Part shown: positions 1 to 6,132 of the stretch, piece by piece
How positions within the stretch are numbered: the stretch's first letter is position 1
Layout: every line of letters starts with the position of its first letter
Source: Thermoleophilia bacterium UBA6103
Lineage (GTDB): Bacteria > Actinomycetota > Thermoleophilia > UBA2241
Direction: 5' to 3'
Assembly (NCBI GenBank): GCA_002423545.1
Contig: DIWP01000032.1
Span: forward strand, 12,425 to 27,170
DNA: 14,746 nucleotides
Program-made: the position numbers and the translations under genes
The notes under the pieces: model-generated
Told to the model about the DNA's origin: nothing
The model's input: only the letters and a program-made list of their open reading frames with translations
The model's database searches: none

Positions 1-81
1 CGCGACGGCGCGCATCGATGCCGTCGTCCCACGCCGGCGGCCGCCGGCGCCACGCGGTCGCCCGCCGACCTCCCGGGCCTC

Positions 82-90
82 TGCTATGCT
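82..90 (+). promoter_or_regulatory. Extended -10 box, apparently leaderless start of dinG
   Basis: TGCTATGCT combines a TGn extension with an actinobacterial TANNNT -10 (TATGCT, 85-90). Only eight bases separate it from ATG 99, so transcription would begin at or next to the start codon. No Shine-Dalgarno sequence precedes the ATG and no good -35 is visible, which fits an extended -10, leaderless promoter. Confidence 0.5.
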
Positions 91-98
91 CGCCGCCG

Positions 99-2927
99 AT
101 GCCGGCCGCCACCCCTCCCCAGATCGTGGTCCTCGACTGCGAGACCACCGGCCTCGATGCCGCCACAGAACGCGTCATCGAGATCGGTGTCGTGCGCCTC
201 GATGCGTCGCTGGAGCCGGCCGCTGCCTTCTCCACGCTCGTCGACCCGCTGCGGCCGCCGCCGCCACAGGTGACGCGGCTCACCGGGATCACGGCCGCGG
301 ATCTGGCCGCCGCTCCCCCCTTCGCCGAGGCCTGGCCCGCCGTGCGCGACTTCATCGGCGACGCCGTGATCGCCGGTCACAACATCGGGTTCGACCTCGC
401 CTTCCTCACCGCCGAGGCCGCTCGCGCCGACCTGCCTACACCATCCGGCCCTTCATTCGACACCCTCGAGGCGGCTCTGCTCCTTCTTCCCGAGTTCGAC
501 CGGCACGGCCTCGACGCTCTGGCATCCCAGCTCGGGCTGCCGCTCCCCACCCACAGAGCACTCAGCGACGCACACGCGACGGCGGCGCTCCTGGTACGCC
601 TCGCCGCCTGTGCCGCGGCTCTCGACGAGCGCCAGCGTGCCCTCCTCTCGGCGGCCCGCTGGCAGCCGCTGCAGCTCCTCGACGGCTGCCGCTCCGGTGT
701 CGCGACAGCGCCGGTGTCGCAGACCGCCGGGGAGACCCCCACGCCGGCGCCGGAGCCGCCGGCGCTACCGGTCGACGGCGACGACTGGCGCCGCAGCTTC
801 GCCGAGGACGGCGGCCTGGCGACCGGTCTGCCGGGCTTCCGGCCACGACCGGCGCAACTGGAGCTGGCCGACGCGGTCGCCCAACGGCTTCGTGACGGCG
901 GCGTCGGGCTTTTCGAGGCCGGGACCGGCATGGGCAAGAGCCTCGCGTATCTGGTGCCGGCCGCTTTCTGGTCGGCGACCCAAGGCCGGCGCGTGATCGT
1001 CAGCACCAAGACGAAGGCCCTGCAGCGACAGCTGGCCGGTCACGAGCTTCCGCTCGTCCAGAGCCTCCTGCCGCCGCAGTGGCGCTGGACGCTACTCATG
1101 GGCCGCGAGAACTACGTCTGTCGGCGTCGTCTCGACGAGGCCATGGCGGACGCCGCAAGCACGCTTGCCGATCGGGATCGGTCGCTGGCTCTGGTGTACC
1201 TGCAGCGGCGCTGCGCCCGCGGCGAGGTCGATCTCTCCAACCTGCCGTTCCGTGCTCAGCGGGCGCTGCCGGCGCTGGCCGAGGTAGCCCGAGACGTGCG
1301 CTCCTCGTCCGCCGCCTGCCTGCGCCGCGGGTGTCCGGCCCGGGCCGCGTGCTTCTGGCGCCTCGCCCGCGAGCGCGCCGCAGCCGCCCATCTGGTCTGC
1401 GTCAACCATGCCCTGCTGCTCAGCGGTCCCGGCGCCGTGCCGGTGCACGAGGACGTCATCGTCGACGAGGCGCACCTGCTGCCCGACGAAGCGCAGTCGG
1501 CCTTCAGCCGCCAGGTCGACCGGCATCTCGTCGGCGACCTGCTGCGTGAAGTGCGCGGCCGCGGGCGGCAGCGTCCGCTGGCCGGGCGCTTGCGCACCGC
1601 CGCCCGCGGCCTGCCGGCCGACGAGGCTGCCGTCGTGACGCGCGCCGTCGACGATATCGAGAGCGCTGCCCAGCGCCTGGACCTCGCCGAGCGGGCGCTG
1701 GCAGGCACGCTCGGCGACCTCATCGCCGCGCGCAGCCCGGCGAACGGCCCTGCGGCGCGCTATACCCGGTCGCTCTGGCTGCAGCCGGGGCTGCGCGAGG
1801 AGGGCGCCTGGGGACCCTTCGCCGCCGCTTGCAGCGACCTCGGCGCCACGCTGACTACGCTCGGGACGGCCACCGCCGGCATCGCCGAGTGCCTGCCCGA
1901 CGACGATCGCGAGGCGGCGGCGGCGCGCGCCGTCGCCGATCGTGCCCTGCCGGCCGCCGACCTGCTGGACGAGCTGACCGAGCCGGGGCGAGCGGAGACG
2001 GTGTACTGGGCGGAGATCGAGCCTCCACGAGGTCCGGCCGCAGACCCGGGCCGAAGCAGCGGCGTCTGGCGCCTCACCGCCGCCCCGCTGTCCCCGGCCG
2101 GGGCCATGCACGAGCTGCTCTGGGAGCGCCTGCGCAGCGCCGTCCTGCTGAGCGCCACGCTCTCCGCCGGCGGCTCGTTCTCCTACTATCGCCGCCAGAC
2201 CGGCCTCTCCGCCGACGTCGAAGTCCACGAGCGCGTGCTGCCGTCGCCGTTCGACTACTCGCGGCAGGCGGTCTTGATCCTCGAGCACGATCCGTCGTGC
2301 CCCTACGACGGCGAGGAGGCGCCGGCTCGCCAGGCGGAACGCCTGCGCCGCCTCGTCGACGTCACCGGCGGCCGCCTGCTGGCGCTCTTCACGAACCGCC
2401 GCCACATGGAGCAGGTGGCCGGCGCCGTCGGTGACTGCGCCCAGGAGGGCGGTGTGATGCTGCTCGCCCAGGGGGTGCACGGCAGCGCCGCCGCCCTCGC
2501 CGATGAGCTGCGCGACCACCCGGCCACCGTGCTGCTCGGCGTCGACGCACTCTGGACCGGTCAGGACTTCCCCGGCGACACTCTCGTCTGCCTGGTGATC
2601 GCCAAGCTGCCGTTCCCCCGCCAGGACCCGCTCTTCCAGGCCCGCCGCCGGGCGGCCGAGGAGTCGGGGGAAGACTGGTTCAGCGGGTTCTACCTGCCGG
2701 AGACGATCCTGCGCTTCCGGCAGGGCTTCGGTCGCCTCATCCGCACCGAGACCGACCGCGGCGTCATCGTCGTCCTGGACCACCGCGTCACGCAGAAGCG
2801 TTACGGGGACCAGATCCTGCGCAGCCTGCCGGCCATGGAGATCGTGCCGGCGGCGCCGGACGAGGTGGCGGCGCTGGCCGCGCACCATCTGCGCCGCCTC
2901 GGGGCGCTGCCCCCCGAGCACGACTGA
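99..2927 (+). CDS. dinG: DinG-family Fe-S helicase fused to N-terminal DEDD exonuclease
   Basis: A 942-aa protein that probably acts in DNA repair or resolution of DNA/R-loop structures. Residues 1-170 are a DnaQ-like 3'-5' exonuclease with all motifs: D13/E15 in DCETTG, HNIGFD at 94-99, and H152/D157 in HRALSD. An XPD/DinG superfamily 2 helicase follows: Walker A GTGMGKS at 275-281, DEAH at 456-459, and motif VI QGFGRLIR at 875-882. Four cysteines, C341, C407, C412 and C418, sit between Walker A and DEAH; the last three match the spacing of the [4Fe-4S] cysteines I recall for E. coli DinG. Family knowledge: exonuclease-fused DinG of Firmicutes usually lacks the cluster, so having both is notable. 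I chose ATG 99 over the upstream ATG at 18 because the extra 27 residues look non-coding (Arg/Pro-rich) and a -10 box at 85-90 lies inside them. The family call is sure; the substrate is inferred. Confidence 0.93.
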   Translation: MPAATPPQIVVLDCETTGLDAATERVIEIGVVRLDASLEPAAAFSTLVDPLRPPPPQVTRLTGITAADLAAAPPFAEAWPAVRDFIGDAVIAGHNIGFDLAFLTAEAARADLPTPSGPSFDTLEAALLLLPEFDRHGLDALASQLGLPLPTHRALSDAHATAALLVRLAACAAALDERQRALLSAARWQPLQLLDGCRSGVATAPVSQTAGETPTPAPEPPALPVDGDDWRRSFAEDGGLATGLPGFRPRPAQLELADAVAQRLRDGGVGLFEAGTGMGKSLAYLVPAAFWSATQGRRVIVSTKTKALQRQLAGHELPLVQSLLPPQWRWTLLMGRENYVCRRRLDEAMADAASTLADRDRSLALVYLQRRCARGEVDLSNLPFRAQRALPALAEVARDVRSSSAACLRRGCPARAACFWRLARERAAAAHLVCVNHALLLSGPGAVPVHEDVIVDEAHLLPDEAQSAFSRQVDRHLVGDLLREVRGRGRQRPLAGRLRTAARGLPADEAAVVTRAVDDIESAAQRLDLAERALAGTLGDLIAARSPANGPAARYTRSLWLQPGLREEGAWGPFAAACSDLGATLTTLGTATAGIAECLPDDDREAAAARAVADRALPAADLLDELTEPGRAETVYWAEIEPPRGPAADPGRSSGVWRLTAAPLSPAGAMHELLWERLRSAVLLSATLSAGGSFSYYRRQTGLSADVEVHERVLPSPFDYSRQAVLILEHDPSCPYDGEEAPARQAERLRRLVDVTGGRLLALFTNRRHMEQVAGAVGDCAQEGGVMLLAQGVHGSAAALADELRDHPATVLLGVDALWTGQDFPGDTLVCLVIAKLPFPRQDPLFQARRRAAEESGEDWFSGFYLPETILRFRQGFGRLIRTETDRGVIVVLDHRVTQKRYGDQILRSLPAMEIVPAAPDEVAALAAHHLRRLGALPPEHD

Positions 2928-3016
2928 CGACCCACCGGCGGCGTCGGGCGCGAGAGACCTGTCGTTCCAGGGACGCCGTCAGCCGGGCACACGCCGGGCA
3001 ACGGCATCCGGGGTCG

Positions 3017-3421
3017 CTACTTCTTCCGCGTGCGTCGCTCGTTGACCAGCACCTGCGAGCCGCGCAGATCCGCTTTCTTGAGCGTCTTGGCCTTGGTTCG
3101 CGCCCCGCAATGCGGACAGGTCAGGCTCTTCCAAGAATAGTACGTGCCGTCCGGGTTCTTGCCGACGCCGGACGGCGTGAAGTAGTTCACCGTGGTCGGC
3201 ACGCGGAAGACCTTCTTGCACTTCTGGCACTGATAGCCGTAGTTGCGCGAGAACATCGACGTGATGGCCCAGAAGAGCGCCAGGAAGAACAGGATGAGGA
3301 AGAAGGTCGGCGTCCGGTCGCGCAGCACCGTGAAGGCGAAGATGATGCCTCCGGCGAGCAGCAGGACGGCCGCGATGTGACGCCAGTAGTCATGGACATT
3401 GAGTTGCCGGAAACGCGCCAC
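3017..3421 (-). CDS. Small two-TM membrane protein with a C-terminal zinc ribbon
   Basis: A 134-aa protein of unknown function. Two hydrophobic segments (about residues 17-33 and 40-57) form a hairpin in the membrane. A soluble part follows with two CxxC knuckles, C65/C68 and C102/C105, spaced like a zinc ribbon, and the protein ends in a Lys/Arg-rich tail. An in-frame ATG lies 12 codons upstream (3457), but I chose GTG at 3421 because AAGGGAG sits about six bases before it. It runs convergent to dinG, which ends 89 bp away, and lies downstream of the flavoprotein gene on the same strand but separated by a 263-bp spacer, so it is probably its own unit. I do not recognise a named family. It could be a membrane-anchored metal or nucleic-acid binding protein. 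Confidence 0.8.
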   Translation of the reverse strand: MARFRQLNVHDYWRHIAAVLLLAGGIIFAFTVLRDRTPTFFLILFFLALFWAITSMFSRNYGYQCQKCKKVFRVPTTVNYFTPSGVGKNPDGTYYSWKSLTCPHCGARTKAKTLKKADLRGSQVLVNERRTRKK

Positions 3422-3582
3422 GCGGTCTCCCTTCCGACGCCCGGCGCCGCAGCTCACGCCGGGTCGCCGTGCCTCCGCATCATCGTCTCGTGCTTGACGG
3501 TGTCAGCTTACCGCCGCCCGCCCGTCGAGGCGAGCGCCGGCCGTCCTTCCGCCGCCGGGCGGCGCCGGCCGGCCACCCGCCC

Positions 3583-3646
3583 GCGTGCTCGACGGGACTC
3601 CCGCGGCCCGCCCCGCGTGCTCGACGGGACTCCCGCGGCCCGCCCC
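3583..3646. repeat. Perfect 32-bp tandem duplication (two copies)
   Basis: Copies at 3583-3614 and 3615-3646 are identical over all 32 bases; each begins GCGTGCTCGACGGGACTCCC. The unit contains a small palindrome, CGGGACTCCCG. It lies in the spacer between the end of the iron-sulfur flavoprotein gene (3685) and the start of the zinc-ribbon gene (3421). No separate spacers exist, so this is a minisatellite-type repeat and not CRISPR. Confidence 0.9.
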
Positions 3647-3684
3647 GTGGTCGGCCGGCCCTCGCGACACAGCTCCGTCGAGCC

Positions 3685-4260
3685 TCAGCCGTACAGCTTC
3701 TGCAGCGCCCAGGCCATGGTGTCGCCGAGCGTGCGCATGGTGGCCAGGCCCTCCTCGTCGTCACGGACCTCGCCGATCTGGTTGCCGATCCCGAAGTTCC
3801 AGTACTGCGAGCCGACGACGACCATCTCGCTGATCTGGAAGAAGTGGTTGATGGAGTCGAAGGTGTGCACGGCGCCGCCGCGGCGCACCGCCACGACGGC
3901 GGCGCCGACCTTGCGCCGCAGGGCGCCGTCGCAGCCGCGCGTCACGTAGCCGGCGCGCTCGATCAGCGCCTTCGTGTTGGCCGTCAGATCGGCGAAGTAC
4001 ACCGGCGAGGCGATGATGATGCCCTCGGCCGCCACCATCTTCTCGATGCAGACGTTGACGACGTCGCTCTTGACGGCACAGTGGAGGTCCTTGTTCTCGC
4101 GGCATTTCAGGCAGGCGATGCAGCCGGCCAATCGTGTGCCGGCCAGCTGGACGTGCTCGGTCTCGATGCCCGCCTCACGCAGGCGTTCGAGCACGGTCTC
4201 GGTGAGGATCGCCGTGTTGCCGTCCTTGCGCGGACTGCCGTTGAAGGCGACGACTTTCAT
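3685..4260 (-). CDS. Iron-sulfur flavoprotein (NADPH-dependent FMN reductase family)
   Basis: A 191-aa flavodoxin-fold protein. The N-terminal FMN phosphate loop reads GSPRKDGNT (residues 8-16), and a SPVYFADLTANTKALIER segment is typical of the flavin-reductase family. Cysteines 47, 50, 53 and 61 form a compact CX2CX2CX7C motif like the [4Fe-4S] site of archaeal and bacterial iron-sulfur flavoproteins. Such proteins pass electrons between ferredoxin and FMN, or reduce O2, peroxide or quinones; they are common in anaerobes. The specific substrate cannot be read here. ATG 4260 follows GGAGGAAGG at good spacing. The gene begins 17 bp after the metallophosphoesterase stop, so the two are almost surely cotranscribed. 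The reading frame stays open upstream, but that part overlaps the metallophosphoesterase gene in another frame. Confidence 0.9.
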   Translation of the reverse strand: MKVVAFNGSPRKDGNTAILTETVLERLREAGIETEHVQLAGTRLAGCIACLKCRENKDLHCAVKSDVVNVCIEKMVAAEGIIIASPVYFADLTANTKALIERAGYVTRGCDGALRRKVGAAVVAVRRGGAVHTFDSINHFFQISEMVVVGSQYWNFGIGNQIGEVRDDEEGLATMRTLGDTMAWALQKLYG

Positions 4261-4277
4261 ATGCCCTTCCTCCCGTC

Positions 4278-5090
4278 TCAGATTCCGTCGCGGAGGCGCC
4301 GCGCCGGCGCCGCCGGCAGTCCGGCGGCCTTCATGTCGGCGATGGTCTGCTCGATGTCGTAGGCGACCCGTCGCGATTCCAGCGTCAATCGATCGTCGTC
4401 CCAGAGAGCGCAGAAGGCACGCGGATCGCCGTCGCGCGGCTGCCCGACGCTGCCCATGTTGACGACCGACCGGTACGGGGCCGGCGACGCCCACCAGCGT
4501 GCCGGCAGCGGCTGCAGGACAAGCGACACGTCCTGCGTCGTGGCGCCGTCCGGTGCGGCATCGTCCGCGCCGGCCACGTCCTCGCTCTCGCCCGGCGGCA
4601 CCACTCGCGGCGGAAGCGCGACGCACTGCGGCCGATGCGTGTGGCCGCAGAAGCAGAGCGACTCCGGCCACCGGCCGGCCGCCGCCGCCAACTCCGGCAG
4701 AGCCGCCGCGGTGAGGTACGTCGTCGCCGAGTCGGGCGGCAGCGCGTGCACCAGACGCACCCCGCCGAGGTCTGCCGTGCGCGGCAACGAGCGCAGGTAC
4801 CGGAGGGTGGCCGGCCGCACCGTCCGCACGGTCCACTCCAGGCAGGCTCGCGGGACGGGGGCGAACCAGTCCATGCGCAGGCGGCCGACGACCGCCAGGT
4901 CGTGGTTGCCGGCCACGATCAGCGGCTCCAGCTCGGCGACCGTCGCCACCACCTCGTCGGGGTGCGGACCGTACCCGACCAGGTCACCGAGGTACGCATA
5001 GCGTTCGGCGCCGAACCGGTCCAGCTCATCGAGCACGGCGTGCAGCGCCGGGAGGCTGCCGTGTATGTCCGAAAAGACGCCCCAGCGCAC
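4278..5090 (-). CDS. Calcineurin-like metallophosphoesterase
   Basis: A 270-aa cytoplasmic phosphoesterase with the full two-metal signature: D8 and H10 in SDIHGS, D36 in GDLVGYGPHP, N62/H63 in GNHD, H115, and GHTH at 149-152. The GYGPxP segment resembles the ApaH-related group (COG0639-like) and not nucleases such as Mre11. Nucleotide or phosphoprotein phosphatase activity is possible, but the substrate is unknown. A Gly/Asp-rich loop around 165-185 looks like an insertion. I chose GTG at 5090 because GGAGGAG lies just before it and the conserved strand starts at residue 3; the frame is open to ATG 5153, but those extra residues have no family match. It is first in a pair with the iron-sulfur flavoprotein (17-bp gap) and is transcribed divergently from the DUF169 gene. 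Confidence 0.9.
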   Translation of the reverse strand: MRWGVFSDIHGSLPALHAVLDELDRFGAERYAYLGDLVGYGPHPDEVVATVAELEPLIVAGNHDLAVVGRLRMDWFAPVPRACLEWTVRTVRPATLRYLRSLPRTADLGGVRLVHALPPDSATTYLTAAALPELAAAAGRWPESLCFCGHTHRPQCVALPPRVVPPGESEDVAGADDAAPDGATTQDVSLVLQPLPARWWASPAPYRSVVNMGSVGQPRDGDPRAFCALWDDDRLTLESRRVAYDIEQTIADMKAAGLPAAPARRLRDGI

Positions 5091-5210
5091 GATGCTCCTC
5101 CCGCGTGCGGCCTCGGGCTCTCGATGCACGAGCCGACACTGCCCGACTCCCATCGAGACGGTCCATGACGCACCGTCGATGACACGACTGTCCCTGACGA
5201 TACCAGAGGG

Positions 5211-5229
5211 GGCGGCGCCTCGCGCCGCC
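5211..5229. other. GC-rich hairpin in the divergent spacer
   Basis: GGCGGCGC (5211-5218) and GCGCCGCC (5222-5229) form a perfect 8-bp stem with a 3-base loop. It lies in the 221-bp spacer between the divergent metallophosphoesterase and DUF169 genes. There is no T-tract, so a terminator role is not supported; it may be chance in such GC-rich DNA. Confidence 0.35.
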
Positions 5230-5311
5230 GCCGACGACCGCTCTCAGCTGGCATGAAGCAGCAGACGATGCTTGGATAGCTCCGTCATCAGGCCGCGATC
5301 GGGAGGACGAC

Positions 5312-6046
5312 ATGGGCGCTGCGCATCCGGACCTGACGCTGCTCCGCGATCGGCTGGCGATCGCCGAGCCGGTCATCGGTTTCTACGACGCGCCCGACGC
5401 GGCGCCCTTCGAGCCGCTGGTGGAGCCCAAGGCCGGCGCCCACACCTGCGTCTGGGCCTTCTACGAGCAGTGGCGCCGCGGCTACACGGTCCACCTCACG
5501 AAGGACCGACACGGCTGCGGGGGGCTCGGTCGCGCCCTCTTCGACATCGAGCATCGCGACCGCGAGGAGTTCCTCACGTTCCTGGCGGACGAGGAAGGCC
5601 TGAAGGACTCACGCGAGCTGATGGGCCGCTGGCTGGACGCCCATCCCGGCTACCGGCGCCGTCACGAGCATCTGCTCATCGGACCGCTGAAGCCGGAGCA
5701 TCATGAGCACCTCGTCACGGCGACGTTCCTGGTGGACCCCGACCAGCTCAGCGGCCTCATGATCGGGGCCCACTATCACGCCGATCCCGACGGCCCCACA
5801 CCGGTGCTCATGGACTTCGGGAGCGGCTGCATGGAGCTGGTCGACCCGTTCGAGGACCTCGATGCGCCGCAGGCGGCCGTCGGCGCCACCGACATCGCCA
5901 TGCGCGGCTACCTCCCCCCCGACCTGCTGGCCTTCACGGTGACGCGTTCGATGCTGGACCGGCTGGCACGGCTGGACGAGAGGAGCTTCCTGTTCCGCCC
6001 GTTCCTCGCAGACCTGCGCAAGGCTCGCGGAGTGGACCGCGACTGA
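5312..6046 (+). CDS. DUF169 family protein
   Basis: A 244-aa soluble protein with the hallmarks of DUF169 (COG2043): an early cysteine followed by a short helix (C46, HTCVWAFYEQWRRG), then a C-G-G motif (C69, HGCGGLGRALF), and later a hydrophobic GAHYHADPDGP...GCMELV section. The family is widespread in anaerobes and methanogens and has no firmly established function; the conserved cysteines suggest metal, Fe-S or thiol chemistry. ATG 5312 is preceded by GGGAGGA at about five bases, a clear ribosome binding site. The gene stands alone: divergent from the metallophosphoesterase and convergent with the response regulator. A 36-bp tandem repeat begins one base after its stop. The family call rests on motif recall, so it is likely but not certain. 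Confidence 0.75.
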   Translation: MGAAHPDLTLLRDRLAIAEPVIGFYDAPDAAPFEPLVEPKAGAHTCVWAFYEQWRRGYTVHLTKDRHGCGGLGRALFDIEHRDREEFLTFLADEEGLKDSRELMGRWLDAHPGYRRRHEHLLIGPLKPEHHEHLVTATFLVDPDQLSGLMIGAHYHADPDGPTPVLMDFGSGCMELVDPFEDLDAPQAAVGATDIAMRGYLPPDLLAFTVTRSMLDRLARLDERSFLFRPFLADLRKARGVDRD

Positions 6047-6047
6047 C

Positions 6048-6119
6048 CGGGACACGGTGTTCGACCGGGGCAGCGCGATCGAGCGGGACACGGCGTTCGA
6101 CCGGGGCGGCGCGATCGAG
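6048..6119. repeat. 36-bp tandem duplication in a convergent spacer
   Basis: Copies at 6048-6083 and 6084-6119 match at 34 of 36 bases. The mismatches are at unit positions 11 (T/C) and 25 (A/G). Each begins CGGGACACGG and ends GCGCGATCGAG. Together they fill 72 of the 86 bp between the DUF169 stop (6046) and the stop of the opposing response regulator gene (6133). No intrinsic terminator is obvious, so the repeat is the only structure in this junction. Confidence 0.9.
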
Positions 6120-6132
6120 CTGTGAACGGAGC

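Noticed and set aside
32..49. Perfect 18-bp palindrome CGCCGGCGGCCGCCGGCG before dinG
   Set aside because: It is made only of G and C in very GC-rich DNA and is not placed next to a convincing -35; chance is the simpler reading.
18..98. Upstream ATG extension of dinG by 27 residues
   Set aside because: The residues are Arg/Pro-rich, unlike the family, and the likely promoter lies inside this stretch.
1092..2921. 609-codon open frame on the minus strand opposite dinG
   Set aside because: High GC keeps antisense frames open. The translation has no recognisable motif, whereas the plus strand has complete exonuclease and helicase motifs.
3583..3646. Possible CRISPR array
   Set aside because: The copies are directly adjacent with no spacers, there are only two, and no cas genes are present.
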